64,000 nucleotides of DNA from Sphaerolaimus hirsutus (taxonomy: Eukaryota; Nematoda; Chromadorea; Monhysterida; Sphaerolaimidae), in NCBI GenBank assembly GCA_964036195.1, contig OZ038459.1:20829206-20893205 (forward strand), written 5' to 3'. The position numbers were made by a program, and so were the translations under genes. Positions 36,301-43,200 of the stretch are shown in pieces; position 1 is the stretch's first letter, and each line of letters opens with the position of its first letter. The notes under the pieces were generated by a model that worked only from the letters and a program-made list of their open reading frames with translations, made no database searches and was not told where the DNA came from.

Positions 36301-38927
36301 GGGGCCGATCCGTTGAAAATACAATGCATGGGGAAGAAATTGCGCGCTAGCGCGCAAAATTTTTAAGAAACATCGGAAAATATATAGGAAAATATGCATT
36401 TTCCGGGATTTTTTGGGTCTCACCCCGGGAAGGGGGGGGGGGCTGCAGCCCCCCCCCCGCCCCCCCTGGATACGTCCTTGCTATGCACTAAAATCTCATA
36501 AACGTCACCTAGATGAGTGCCAGACAAATATTTCACCTTCAGTCACTGTTTTTCTTCCAATTTGTAAAGATGGTTTACAAGGCCATCTATAGTGTGGTGA
36601 TCAAAGCCGTAAATTATCTTCCAAAAAGAATTACATGCAAAATGCAACCACAAGGAGTTTTTATGGTGGTGAATGCAGGAGTGCCAAAATCGACTGAAAT
36701 TTGTTCCTGTGATGGTGTCAATTGTAATGCCATTGTATTGATCAGCATTATAACTCCTTTGGGGTTCATTTTGGAGTATTGTTTTTATGCAAATTTAAGG
36801 CCTTAGAGTACCCCCCCCCCCCCTAGAGAACATGTAAATCAAGCAAGGATGGAAAAAGTTTAAAAAACTGGTGCTCATCTAGGGGCTGCTATATTACTGT
36901 TAGTGGTGCACAATTAGATTTTAATGCATGTTACTGTACTGCACCATAACGTTGGAACTATGGTGTATTCAGCTCACAGTTAGGCCAGCCTGCTTTAGCT
37001 TCTCAACTGTGTGCTCGAGTGGCTGTTTGAACCAGGCCAACTTGGCACCGGGCCAGAGGAGTTGGCACTTGTCCCAGGCCTGCGTCCAGTTGAGCTGGTT
37101 GTCGGCGGTGCTGAAGTAGCACTGCTCGTCCACCAACGCGCTGCTGGACACCCCCGACTCTGCTGCCTTCGCTGTGCACTGCGCTCCGAACTTTGACCGC
37201 ACCGCATCTGATTGGTAGAATGGGTCAGTGGTGGGGTTCGGACGATAAGACTTTTCAATATCGATATTCAATATTTGATGTTTTTTTCTGAAACTCAATT
37301 TAGATATTCAATATTCAATATATTTTTCTGCAACTCGATATTCGATATCGATATGATATGGACCCTAGATATCGATATTCGATATTCAATACAAAAATGG
37401 TCAATATTCAACAGAGATATTTTGTGTTTTCAATATTTTGATATTTTGCTTTTTGTATAGCAGCAAGGCATATTTCAAGTGGCATATTGTATTTTCATGT
37501 AGTAAAATGTGAATGGTGATTTTCACCAGATTCACAACATTCAAAATAAGAAATTGGTAGAAGAACATGATGAATCAAATTGTATCAGGAAAACAACAAT
37601 TGGTACACATTACAGTTCATACTTATAACACAATTGCTTAAGGGCATGTTGCAAAAAAAGGAGCATATCAACATTTTCTAGCAGGTAGGAAACCAAACCA
37701 AATGCAAGAAATGTGGAGTAAGCACTCAAACAAACAAATATGGTAAGTACTTTACTGTTACTCATCAACTAAAATATCATAAACACATCACATCAATGTC
37801 AAATATCTCAAAATGAAAATAATCGCTTAGTTTAGGGAAACAATACAGGTTCAATATATCAGAGAAATGGTCAATATTCAAAATCAATATCCAAAAAGGA
37901 TCAAATCAATATTTGATACACATATACTCGGCGTACGTGATACTCTGCCCTCGCACTGATTTATGTCTCGTGTTGGAAGCGTGCCAATGATTATTAAATG
38001 ATTTCCGTAAAAATATAAAAAAATTCATCGATGTGCATTTGTTAATGAATAACATTATAACAACAATCAATTTTGTCATCTTTTGATGAAACTCGGATGC
38101 GTTAACCATCGTTGGCACACTTCCAGCGGGAACCACGCGTGCAGGGTGTAAAGTAACCGGAGTATACTTGAAAAAAGTTTAGTAGTTTTAACAACTCTGC
38201 TTGCAGGTGCATTCATGTCAAATCAAGCATTACCCTTGACTTTCTTTCCCTGTCTTTCTCATTTCTTTTAAATTATTATAAATATAAATTTGTATGAAAA
38301 AATTATAAAAATTTTTGAGGTCAAGTGTAGACCAGAGTTGTTAAAAGTACTGAACTTTCTCAAAAGTAAATGTAAACGTAAAGCATTTTTTTTACTCACA
38401 GATGAGTACAGAAAACGTAAAGTATTGATTTTTTACTTTTACTCATGAGTAAACGTGAGTGAATTACTTTTGTCTCCGGAAAACGTAAAAGCGGGTATTT
38501 TTGAGTAATTTTGGCCAAATTTTTGCTCAAAAAAACTTATTTTCAAACTTTTTCACCACCAAATTCACTAGTTAATCTGTTTTAGCCTATTTTTATGCAA
38601 TTTTAGATATTTTGTCCCTATTTTTGGCTTTCCTCTACTTTTTGTTCTTTTGTGGCTTGAAAAAGCCTATAAAAAAACCTGTTCGAAATACGTTTTCTGT
38701 ACTCGCGTACTTTCAAAAAGTACGCAAGTAAGTGAGTATTTTACCGGTATTTTTTTCTGGAGGAAACGTAAACGTATTTAAGCAGTACTGGAGTATCCGT
38801 ATTTATCGAGTAAACGTAAATATGTTTCACAACTATGGTGTAGACCTCTAGGGTGCCCATGATGTACCAATGACCGCTCACTGGCGCTGGCCACAACAAG
38901 TGCCACTTCTACAACCAGCACACGCAT
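3183..38927 (-). CDS. Predicted secreted C-type lectin / PAN-apple domain protein (11 exons)
   Basis: I assembled this gene from exons whose splice sites and phases agree at every junction: 38882-38927, 36978-37207, 35560-35644, 30677-30808, 29984-30105, 22444-22658, 14469-14513, 13694-13778, 6511-6592, 3585-3729, 3183-3303. The sum is 1308 nt, 435 residues plus stop. Residues 1-15 form a hydrophobic signal peptide ending VVASA. Residues about 26-120 are a divergent C-type lectin-like region with the C-(x10)-W-T-Q-A-W-D-K-C start. Residues about 127-277 form a fuller lectin domain (CYVYW, HLAWP, YWLGAIN, WGTKEPN). It keeps an EPN motif at 245-247, which in Ca-binding lectins favours mannose-type sugars, but has YSD where WND is usual. 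Residues about 281-320 and 389-412 look like PAN/apple modules (CAQQCL, CRCFSW; CAWHCL, CVSFNF). Such proteins bind glycans or matrix outside the cell. Introns total about 34 kb and are mostly transposons. One donor (6511) and possibly another (14469) are GC. Missing small exons cannot be excluded. Confidence 0.7.
3585..3729 (-). CDS. Lectin/PAN gene exon 10 (second PAN/apple module, start)
   Basis: 145 nt, phase 1 to 2, acceptor TCGGCAG/AC, donor CAA/GTCAGT. Encodes MATYAQVKRGWPGVQ and ends GRECAWHCL, the cysteine pair that opens a PAN/apple module. Confidence 0.7.
4162..5530. mobile_element. hAT-like MITE with GGGACC-repeat core, interrupted
   Basis: Terminal inverted repeats TAGGGTTCAAACGGGACC and its complement, flanked by an exact 8-bp duplication GTGTCAAT (4154-4161 and 5531-5538). 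The core is a tandem run of GGTCCC/AGTCCC hexamers. A second MITE (4587-5427) has jumped into the core. The sibling copy is at 33212-33726. Confidence 0.85.
4587..5427. mobile_element. hAT-like AT-rich MITE (CAGGGTTGG ends), nested
   Basis: Ends CATGGTTGG and CCAACCCTG with 8-bp duplication GTCCCGAC (4579-4586, 5428-5435). The interior is full of AAATAAAATAAAATGG-type repeats and TTTTACAAAAATT runs; no ORF. Relatives: 44380-45335 and parts of 17481-18272 and 34924-35015. Confidence 0.75.
5587..5779. repeat. Short TATACTTG(T/G)CAGAC-ended MITE
   Basis: Left end TATACTTGTCAGAC and right end GTTTGCCAAGTATA are inverted. The interior is similar to 16279-16468 (AAACAAAATATTATGAT stretch). Likely a Tc1/mariner-type MITE inserting at TA. 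Confidence 0.5.
5780..6510. other. Intron, no gene seen
   Basis: AT-rich intronic sequence of the lectin/PAN gene. I see no exon, terminal repeat or RNA gene that I can support. Confidence 0.4.
6511..6592 (-). CDS. Lectin/PAN gene exon 9
   Basis: 82 nt, phase 0 to 1. Encodes VTGLLDTNTGEISKV and VHQALCVK. The acceptor is GCAGAG/GTA. The donor is AAAG/GCAAGT, the textbook GC donor; using it gives a split Asp codon that joins in frame to exon 10, whereas reading on meets a stop. Confidence 0.6.
8560..9010. repeat. Low-complexity A/T tract
   Basis: About 450 bases made almost only of A and T (AAATAAAAATTATAAAAT patterns). Long apparent reading frames here, with runs of Phe, Ile and Lys, are compositional. 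Confidence 0.8.
9820..9977. mobile_element. 158-bp MITE nested in the 3.7-kb element
   Basis: Ends GGGCCCACACAGGCTAGTTG and its near complement. It is related to the ends of the host element (7659-11384), so it is probably a deletion derivative of the same family. Confidence 0.6.
12361..12745. mobile_element. 385-bp MITE with CCGACATCTAAACCCATCCC ends
   Basis: About 30 bp of near-perfect inverted terminal repeat. The inside holds a G-run and a CCAGATAGCTAGATAGC motif also seen near 6800 and 18640. No ORF. Confidence 0.65.
13062..13393. mobile_element. hAT-like MITE with GGAAACGG-repeat core
   Basis: Ends TAGGGCGTCAAC and GTTGACACCCTA with an exact 8-bp duplication GTCCCAAA (13054-13061, 13394-13401). 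The core is a degenerate run of CGGAAAACGGAAAATGG units. The design matches the GGGACC family but with a different repeat unit. A solitary left end of the same family lies near 14669. Confidence 0.8.
13694..13778 (-). CDS. Lectin/PAN gene exon 8 (first PAN/apple module, core)
   Basis: 85 nt, phase 2 to 0, acceptor AAACAG/G, donor AAA/GTGAGC. Encodes CRCFSWSGNGYDHCRL and TLPCSRTDAFK. The C-x-C-F-S-W and HCRL pieces match the PAN/apple pattern of C-x-F/S-W/N with a following cysteine. Confidence 0.65.
13801..14353. mobile_element. Tc1/mariner-like MITE, copy 1 (AACTCGGCGGAC ends)
   Basis: Inverted ends AACTCGGCGGAC and GTCCGCCGAGTT flanked by TA on both sides. The interior contains two inverted CGCGGAATG/CATTCCGCG blocks. 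Homologous over its length with 34130-34689 and, inverted, with 61924-62489. Adjacent to PAN exon 8. Confidence 0.8.
14469..14513 (-). CDS. Lectin/PAN gene exon 7 (first PAN/apple module, start)
   Basis: Encodes ADDCAQQCLQAGTD, the C-x3-C start of a PAN/apple module. The acceptor is read as CCCAG/T (exon edge 14513); an alternative CAG five bases on (edge 14508) would change the phase. The donor that fits the next exon is AG/GCGGGT, a GC donor, so this junction is the least certain of the gene. Confidence 0.5.
16279..16468. repeat. Short TATACTGGGCACAC-ended MITE
   Basis: Related to 5587-5779 along its interior, with right end GTCTGCCAAGTATA. Lies just inside the left arm of the large inverted element. 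Confidence 0.45.
16610..17130. repeat. Minisatellite, about 92-107-bp units with GC-box and TGGGGATTATCCCCA dyad
   Basis: The block GGGGATTATCCCCATTTCCTG recurs near 16680, 16772, 16879 and 16981, each time next to a CCGCCCATTCC stretch and a TTTTTTATTTCAAAGGG stretch. Apparent reading frames across it reflect the periodicity, not a gene. Confidence 0.7.
17275..17490. repeat. Cluster of GCTGAGTCAAAACAA units
   Basis: About ten imperfect copies of a roughly 20-bp unit. Several contain TGAGTCA, the consensus site of AP-1-type bZIP factors. Regulatory meaning is inference only. Confidence 0.5.
17481..18272. mobile_element. AT-rich MITE with nested GTCATGACA element
   Basis: Ends CTGGTTTTATAAAAAT and TTTTGCCAACCAG, interior AAATAAAATAAAATGG as in 4587-5427. 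Positions 17820-18090 hold an inserted element rich in TGTCAATTGTCATGACAAAT units. Confidence 0.5.
18353..18611. repeat. 78-bp tandem repeat, about 3.3 units
   Basis: CATGGGAAATAACGCG recurs at 18360, 18438, 18516 and 18594, a strict 78-bp period. Because 78 is a multiple of 3, one frame on each strand stays open (26-residue repeats). No other evidence of coding. Confidence 0.85.
19547..19776 (+). CDS. Coiled-coil protein, penultimate exon (partial gene)
   Basis: 230 nt, open from acceptor TTCGCAG/CG to donor GCAGAG/GTTTGC, phase 1 to 0. It encodes 76 residues with heptad-like spacing of Leu/Ile and many charged residues (for example SELRAEKF, FVKKLKQERDSLMAKL), so a coiled coil is likely. 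It joins in phase to 20379-20564. Earlier exons are not found. It lies on the strand opposite the lectin/PAN gene, inside one of its introns and between the arms of the 6.15-kb inverted element. It may be an element-encoded protein or a captured host-gene fragment; family not recognised. Confidence 0.45.
20379..20564 (+). CDS. Coiled-coil protein, terminal exon (partial gene)
   Basis: 186 nt from acceptor CAAACAG/AAC to TGA, phase 0, 61 residues. It starts NPIPQTDLPRRNKRAVSGDG, has a basic possible nuclear-localisation patch and an acidic Cys-containing middle, and ends RVRATAL. A pyrimidine-rich tract precedes the acceptor. GC content is well above the flanks, as expected of an exon. No known domain recognised. 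Confidence 0.45.
   Translation, partial: NPIPQTDLPRRNKRAVSGDGKRPTAPHSNCNNESDCGAAPVETGGGNEPVARNARVRATAL
21588..21833. mobile_element. Tc1/mariner-like MITE (TACTCGGCGTAC ends), copy 1
   Basis: Inverted ends TACTCGGCGTAC and GTAAGCGGAGTA, flanked by TA on both sides. About 90 percent similar to 37925-38164 by eye, including a GTTGGAAGCGTGCCAATGAT block. Confidence 0.8.
22444..22658 (-). CDS. Lectin/PAN gene exon 6 (lectin C-terminal half)
   Basis: 215 nt, phase 0 to 2, acceptor TTTACAG/GAC, donor AAG/GTAGTG. Encodes SSWGTKEPNAPLNVV and DTGNGYSDLVY: the EPN sugar-binding loop and the strand that normally carries WND. The last domain cysteine is not obvious in this exon. Confidence 0.7.
22924..23303. 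mobile_element. TACCGTATTACCTCGAA MITE with G-runs (copy)
   Basis: Inverted ends TACCGTATTACCTCGAA and TTCGAGGTAATACGGTA. Inside are repeated GAGGGGGGG / ATTCGAGG blocks and a conserved centre. A second, partial copy follows at 23460-23540. The same family recurs many times in this window. Confidence 0.8.
23901..24322. mobile_element. TACCGTATT-family MITE (copy)
   Basis: Ends TACCGTATTACCTCAAATTA and TTTCGAGGTAATATGGTA, with C-runs at left and right and a unique middle. Same family as 22924-23303. Confidence 0.75.
25478..25898. mobile_element. TACCGTATT-family MITE (copy)
   Basis: Ends TACTGTATTACCTTGAA and TTTGAGGTAATATGGTA. The interior closely matches 22924-23303 with C-to-T changes, typical of an older methylated copy. 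Confidence 0.75.
25899..27382. other. Intron, no gene seen
   Basis: Intronic sequence with a CTCACTCACTCACTGA / TAATTATTCAT duplication at 26480-26550 and a G-run fragment at 27110-27190. I see no supported exon. Confidence 0.4.
27383..27970. mobile_element. 588-bp MITE, TACCGTATTTCTCC ends
   Basis: Inverted ends TACCGTATTTCTCCGTTTATA and complement. Inside each end is a CACCC...GGGTGTTAT motif. A distinct sister family of the TACCGTATTACC elements. Confidence 0.75.
27971..29077. other. Intron, no gene seen
   Basis: Intronic DNA, with AAATTCGAAAATT-type low-complexity sequence near 28060-28200. No supported exon or terminal repeats. Confidence 0.4.
29078..29141. repeat. 18-bp tandem repeat
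   Basis: Three to four units of ATTTTGGGAGTGGAATGA with small changes. Confidence 0.75.
29384..29822. repeat. Region of ACTTGT(C/T)GACTTTTAG motif repeats
   Basis: The motif ACTTG(T/C)(C/T)GACTTTTAG occurs about five times, on one strand only, near 29450, 29525, 29610, 29645 and 29808. Probably the inside of an unrecognised element. Confidence 0.4.
29984..30105 (-). CDS. Lectin/PAN gene exon 5 (lectin core)
   Basis: 122 nt, phase 1 to 0, acceptor ATGCAG/GT, donor AAT/GTTAGG. Encodes KGHLAWPVNG and NEIYWLGAIN, equivalent to the HLA and WIG signatures of C-type lectin domains. Confidence 0.75.
30270..30418. mobile_element. TACCGTATT-family MITE, short copy
   Basis: Ends TATCGTATTACCTCGAA and TTCAAGGTAATACGATA; 149 bp, so an internally deleted form. 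It sits between lectin exons 4 and 5. Confidence 0.7.
30677..30808 (-). CDS. Lectin/PAN gene exon 4 (start of second lectin domain)
   Basis: 132 nt, phase 1 to 1, acceptor CGTGCAG/AT, donor CTG/GTTTGT. Encodes GSCYVYWDEGVTGSNWHQV then ADKC: first cysteine, aromatic strand, W-x3-A and second cysteine of a C-type lectin domain. Using the stronger GTAAGA four bases on would break the frame of the next exon. Confidence 0.75.
31392..31921. mobile_element. TACCGTATT-family MITE, diverged copy
   Basis: Ends TACCGTATTGCCTCAAATAG and GGGGGAATACGGTA. Inside, repeated GGGGGGAACTATTCAAGG units replace the usual blocks, so it is a different subfamily. Confidence 0.65.
31940..32345. repeat. TACCGTATT-family fragments in tandem
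   Basis: Two overlapping partial copies with CCCCCCCTCGAA blocks and a TACCGTATTTCCTTGAA end near 32141. Confidence 0.5.
32358..33145. mobile_element. TAGTGATG element with GGCGCC-repeat blocks
   Basis: Left end TAGTGATGGAATGGCGCC. Two blocks of nested GGCGCC / GCGCCATGGCGCC palindromes (32364-32575, 33015-33145) flank about 430 bp of unique sequence. The right end was not located. A complete relative with an 8-bp duplication is at 39604-39860; others lie near 36125 and 63632. Confidence 0.5.
33212..33726. mobile_element. hAT-like MITE with GGGACC-repeat core, copy 2
   Basis: Ends TAGGGTTCAAACGGGACC and complement; exact 8-bp duplication CCCCCCGC (33204-33211, 33727-33734). The core is a long GGGACC run. 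It landed inside a TACCGTATT-family MITE, whose halves flank it. Confidence 0.85.
34130..34689. mobile_element. Tc1/mariner-like MITE, copy 2
   Basis: Ends AACTTGGCGGAC and GTCCGCCGAGTT with flanking TA; collinear with 13801-14353. Confidence 0.8.
34735..34915. repeat. Fragment related to arms of the 6.15-kb inverted element
   Basis: Contains GTGTGTGCCCCA, GGGGCACACGCG and ends CTCCCGGACAACCTGAT, matching the outer end of the large element's right arm. Confidence 0.55.
35066..35534. mobile_element. hAT-like MITE (CAGAGTTGTTA ends)
   Basis: Ends CAGAGTTGTTATAAGTAC and complement-like CAACTCTG; exact 8-bp duplication CTAGGAAA (35058-35065, 35535-35542). The interior has AGTACTTGGGTAAAAT-type repeats. 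Confidence 0.8.
35560..35644 (-). CDS. Lectin/PAN gene exon 3
   Basis: 85 nt, phase 0 to 1, acceptor TTGCAG/GGT, donor ATT/GTGAGT. Encodes GSSYRIALITPFEKEE and a short tail, which fits the middle of a lectin-like fold. The first region lacks a clear C-terminal half, so it may be a shortened lectin domain. A hAT-like MITE sits 25 bp away at 35066-35534. Confidence 0.6.
36028..36480. mobile_element. hAT-like MITE (CAGGGACGTATCC ends)
   Basis: Ends CAGGGACGTATCCAGG and CCTGGATACGTCCTTG; exact 8-bp duplication CTATGCAC (36020-36027, 36481-36488). Long G-run and C-run near both ends; a GGCGCC palindrome block lies inside. Confidence 0.85.
36570..36806 (+). CDS. Ly6-like GPI-anchored protein, terminal exon (partial gene)
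   Basis: Plus-strand exon after a strong polypyrimidine acceptor (TTTTTCTTCC then TTTGTAAAG), 78 codons then TAG. It encodes ITCKMQPQGVF, then a CSCDGVNCN motif, followed by about 20 hydrophobic residues and a short end (YANLRP). The C-x-C-x3-x-C-N end followed by a hydrophobic tail is typical of Ly6/three-finger proteins with a GPI anchor. It lies inside an intron of the lectin/PAN gene on the other strand. Upstream exons were not found, so it may be a gene fragment. Confidence 0.4.
   Translation: MVYKAIYSVVIKAVNYLPKRITCKMQPQGVFMVVNAGVPKSTEICSCDGVNCNAIVLISIITPLGFILEYCFYANLRP
36978..37207 (-). CDS. Lectin/PAN gene exon 2 (first lectin-like region)
   Basis: 230 nt, phase 1 to 0, acceptor CAATCAG/AT, donor ACT/GTGAGC. 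Encodes CYFSTADNQLNWTQAWDKC followed by a WPGAKLAWF segment: the characteristic beginning of a C-type lectin-like domain, with two further cysteines upstream. Confidence 0.7.
37925..38164. mobile_element. Tc1/mariner-like MITE (TACTCGGCGTAC ends), copy 2
   Basis: Ends TACTCGGCGTAC and GTAACCGGAGTA, flanked by TA; sister of 21588-21833. Confidence 0.8.
38333..38837. mobile_element. hAT-like MITE (CAGAGTTGTTAAAA ends)
   Basis: Ends CAGAGTTGTTAAAAG and TTTCACAACTATG; exact 8-bp duplication GTGTAGAC (38325-38332, 38838-38845). The inside carries AGTAAACGTAAA repeats on both strands. It ends 45 bp from the signal-peptide exon. Confidence 0.85.
38882..38927 (-). CDS. Lectin/PAN gene exon 1 (signal peptide)
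   Basis: ATG at 38925-38927 opens 15 codons (MRVLVVEVALVVASA) ending in phase 1 at the strong donor A/GTGAGC. A hydrophobic core followed by an A-x-A-like end is a typical signal peptide, and signal-peptide exons often end in phase 1. The next exon starts in the matching phase. A longer reading through the donor (continuing SERSLV) is possible but does not fit the neighbours. Confidence 0.6.
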
Positions 38928-39603
38928 GGCTGAATATTTTGACATTTTCTTTGCAAAACAATACTGCTTTAAGGATGATACTAGTGGTGCGTACAGCATT
39001 GTTATCAGACTGTGTATGTTCTAATCTAGGTATATTACAAAGTAAGATGTTTTAAAATGGCTGGGACAGTAAATTTTTTTTTCTCAACTGGATCAAAATA
39101 TATTGCATGCTTTTCAGAATTTTACGTTCTCTATTGCAGTGTCAAATTTTAGTTGTTGTTTTTCAGCAATTATTGTAAATTTCTGACATTTTGCAATAGA
39201 CATAGGTCAAAACTAATGGAGAAAATAAATTTTCCAAACTTTTTAATTTGATTGATTAAGAAATTATTATATGTATTACATTATTTTCCATTATCTGAAT
39301 ACCGGTATGTATTATCTAGCTATTGTCACATTTGCGATCAAAACTCCCTGCCTCAGTTATTCCAATACACACCAAGTACCTACCCAATATTTGAAGAGTA
39401 GAGTAATACATTTTCGCGCATCCACATTGTCTGTCATGTCAATGAGCCATTAGGCCTGAATTTAGCCAATTAACTAATTGTAGCGGCGCTGGAGGGGTGT
39501 TTTATCACCCAAACACGATTTCCCTGACAGCCAGATATAATGACTGAAAGTGCTTCCAGTTGACTTGACTGGCATTGCAACCCATTTGTTTTATACCCAG
39601 CAG

Positions 39604-39860
39604 TGGTGATGTAAAAGCGCCACGGCGCTGACGCTATTTTGCTGTGGCGCTATTGGCGCTTGGCGCCGTGTCCATTAAAAGCGCCATCGCGCTTTTGGCG
39701 CTAGGCGCTATTTTTGACCGGCGCCAGGAACAAAATGGCTGCTGTTGCCGCTTGGCGCCATTTTGCTCTGGCGCCATTGGCGTTTGGCGCTAGGGGTACG
39801 AAAAGCGCAATGGCGCTTTTGGCGCTTTGCGCGAAAGTTCTGGCACTTCTCACATCACTA
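39604..39860. mobile_element. hAT-like MITE with GGCGC-repeat core
   Basis: Ends TGGTGATGTAAAAGCGCC and TCTCACATCACTA; exact 8-bp duplication CCCAGCAG (39596-39603, 39861-39868). The core is made of GGCGCTTTTGGCGCTAGGCGC-like palindromes. It lies in the region between the two host genes. Confidence 0.8.
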
Positions 39861-40036
39861 CCCAGCAGTGTCAGGTAAAATTAGGTCAATATGATGAAAC
39901 AGAAAGTGGACACGCGCAAATTCAAATGAGACATTTATCATAGCTTATGATTAAAATGTGATGAGCCAGCGGCTAAAAATTTGTATGAGTGGATTCAAGT
40001 ATTCTAGTTTACTTTCACTTCGACACCATTTCACAT

Positions 40037-40042
40037 TTTATT
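40037..40042 (-). terminator. Possible poly(A) signal AATAAA of the unknown gene
   Basis: Minus-strand AATAAA about 130 bases after the proposed stop at 40171. Placement is right for a 3' end, but the region is AT-rich, so chance occurrence is possible. Confidence 0.35.
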
Positions 40043-40170
40043 TTGCCATTTTCACAAATCAATAGTATCATTTTTGATGGAGAACCTTTGAATCATTCCC
40101 ATCATTTGAAAATTCCCACACATTGTCCTCACGATCGAAAACTATCGTTACATTTTTCATCCAGCAACCA

Positions 40171-40239
40171 TCAGTTTCTGTAGAATAAATTCTTTGGATT
40201 CCTGCATGCGGCTTCCACCATAGAATGGGTAACAACAGC
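40171..40239 (-). CDS. Unknown gene, proposed last exon
   Basis: Acceptor TTTTGCAG/GCT, 22 codons then TGA, phase 0 (AVVTHSMVEAACRNPKNLFY, RN). Chosen because the phase fits and AATAAA follows. Another frame is also open over this stretch (CCYPFYGGSRMQ), so the end is tentative. Confidence 0.4.
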   Translation of the reverse strand, partial: AVVTHSMVEAACRNPKNLFYRN

Positions 40240-43200
40240 CTGCAAAATGGTCGGATTTTGTATCACTGCAAAAAAATTTTATCAAAAGAGTGCCTTGCTA
40301 TTGTAAATCAGTTTTACCAGAGTTGTTAAAATACTGGTATTTTTTACAAGGCATAAATGAAAATGTATAGGTATATATTCCATATGTTGTTCCAATTAAC
40401 TTGGTATATGGTTGTTTCAATTTACTTGTGGAATTTGAAAAGTATTTGTTTAATTTTCAAATCGTATAATTCAGTACAAATGTGTAGGCAGTGGGGCGGC
40501 TTTTGAATATTTTTAAAATTTCGTTAACATTTTATAAATACTACCATATTTCCTCGAATTACCCCCTCGCAATACATCCCCCCCCCCTCGAAATATCCCC
40601 CTCAAAATGGGCACTATGAAAAAATAAACCCCCTGGGGGTATTTCGAGGAAATACGGTATTCATGGTTTTTACGTTTTCATCGAACCAGGTATTATTTTA
40701 CCACTAAAACGCTACAAAACGTAATGGTAGTATTCATGGACATGGTCTAAATAAACCTCGATCCCGATTCAAAAAGTGAATCCAGATCCCCAATAGATAA
40801 GTGTGTCTAATTGGGCAACAAACCGGTGTGCTCTGTGTGTCGGTGGTGTTGTCCGTGGACGGGTCGGGCGCCAGGCACTCGTAGCCGTCGGACGAGTCAA
40901 GCAGGGGGTCGCGTTCCCGCCACACGAAACACTGATAAATAGTGTATTTAAATGTGAATGAGGGAGTAACTTGTGTGAATCCTTGCATTTTATCAGCATA
41001 CTCTGAGAATTTGATGATTCAAAATTGAACTCACATTGTCCCCATCCAAAATGGCGCCGTATTTGGGCCAGGTGAACGTGGCGGGCGACTGGTGCCTGGA
41101 GCGCTCGCTGCGAAAATCCTCACCCGCGCTGCTGCAGTACCAGTTTCGGTCGGTGCGCGTGCCCGACTGCCCGATGCCCGACCGTCCGGTGCCCGACCGT
41201 CCGGTGCCCGACTGCGGGCCGTCCGTGCTGTACACGCAGCTGGACATTTCGCTGTCGGCGCGCACCGCTCGCAGAGTGGCGTCAGAGCGGCTGCCTGCGT
41301 GCAGTGAACGGTACTTAAGAAAAGTCTCGAATCGGGACAAGGCTTCGAAAAGGCCCGGTATTTCGGGAGGGTGGGTGTTATTCAAGGGGGCTACCGTATT
41401 ACCTCGAATAACCCCCCTTGAATTAACCCCCCCCCCCCCCCGAAATACCCCCCCCCCAAAAAAAAAAAAAATTTGGCTGAGGAAATAATCAACCCCCCCC
41501 CCCCTCGAAATACCGCCCTAAAATCGAGTGTAAAGAGAACGTACATGACAAATACCGCAGTTTGTGATCTGTACAATGCACAACACACGTTAAAACCGAT
41601 GATTGACTGACGTTAGGGAAGGGTTCATGTGTATATACAGTTAGATATGCCTATAAAGACATAAATATACACCTATGTAATTGTTTGATTTTTCTACGTC
41701 TGAGTATGGGGAATTTACAACAATTTCTGGCGAAATAATGGACCCCCCTCGAATACCCCCCCCCCCATCGAATTATCCCCCCCCCCCAAAAAAAAAAAAA
41801 TTTGCCCGCGAAGTAATAAACTCGCTGGGGCTGGGGGTATTTCGATTGTAATACGGCAATTCGACTAGGTACTGTAACTGTACCAGGGGTGGGGTCATGT
41901 TTTGTGCAACAAATCAGCACAAGGCACAAAATTCCATCAGTCAGACAGGTTTCTACAATTTGGCCACAAAATTACGCCGCCGCACTATCGACAGCGCGTG
42001 GCTGAAAAGCATTACTCACAAACACATTGGGTTCGGGCAAATAACTGTCAAGCACCACTCACTCTGCCCGGACGGCGACTCGAAGGCGCTGGTGACGCAG
42101 CACAACGTGGCGCCCGCGTGGCCGTCGTCGAGCGGCTCGAACACCGTGTCGGCGCCCCAGCTGCGCGGCTGCACCGACGCGGCGGCAGAGTTCGCGCGTG
42201 CAGTCGTGCCGCGTGTGTGCGTGCGGCTGCGACGCTGCGAGTGCTGCGGCCGAGCCCACGTGCGCAGCGTCGATTCGGAAGTGTGCGCGCCGTCGGGGAA
42301 GGAATCGACGCGCAGACTGCCCTTCTGAGCCGCGGCGACGCGTTTTTTTTGAAGTTGAACAAAGTTGTGCATAGTTTAGGGGGAGAATTGTACATCAAAG
42401 ATTGTATTAGAATCACTGTCCTATTTGAAACCTAGCACTATTTTGCCGAACCACGGAAATCGGCTGCGAGTTGTCTGGCGGCGCGACGCCCAGCAGCGAC
42501 GCCTCGAAGGGACTGCTGCAGTTGGGCACCGGTGGCGGCCGCTGCCCACCGTTCGCACCGGCGCGCCGCCAGTGTCTGTTCACCACAGTTGATCGTGGGC
42601 ATTTACACTTTCCCTGTAATGTCCTTAAACTGCACACAGAGTAAATACTCATGGGTACAATTCTTAAATAGTACCAGTAACCATCTGTACGCGTACCTTA
42701 TACTGAGTACTGGGTACTTCAGAGTATTTCTGAAAGTTCAAAGAAGCACAGAAAAACAAAAACAAGAATTTCAAGAGTGTTTCCAGGTAGCGCATCCATA
42801 TTTATACAAAAACATGTGTGCATAGATAAATTTGCAAAAGCAGATTTCAAATTTTATAAATCTGCTTCAGCACACTCAGTCAGGTGGCAGTCCCAAGCCC
42901 TGTGAAGTGTAAAGTGAAATGCCAATTACCCTGTAAAATGTCAATCAAAACAAAAACGAAAAGATTTTATTACTGAAGCTTGCACGACGAATTGACACTT
43001 TACATCACACCTGTCATGACAATTGACACTTTGCATGACATTTAACACTTTAGTTTGCACTTTTCAGGGCTTGGAATTGCCCCCAGGTGCATTAGCGTTC
43101 CATTTCATTTCCGCCCAACCTGGTGCGCCACCAGCGCTCAGCCACCAGCGCCTCGTTCAGCTCGGACTTGGACGCGCGCGTCACCGGCACGATCCGACTG

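Noticed and set aside
38837-38927. Longer first exon reading SERSLVHHGHP after the signal peptide
   Set aside because: It also keeps phase 1, but the shorter form uses a much better donor (GTGAGC).
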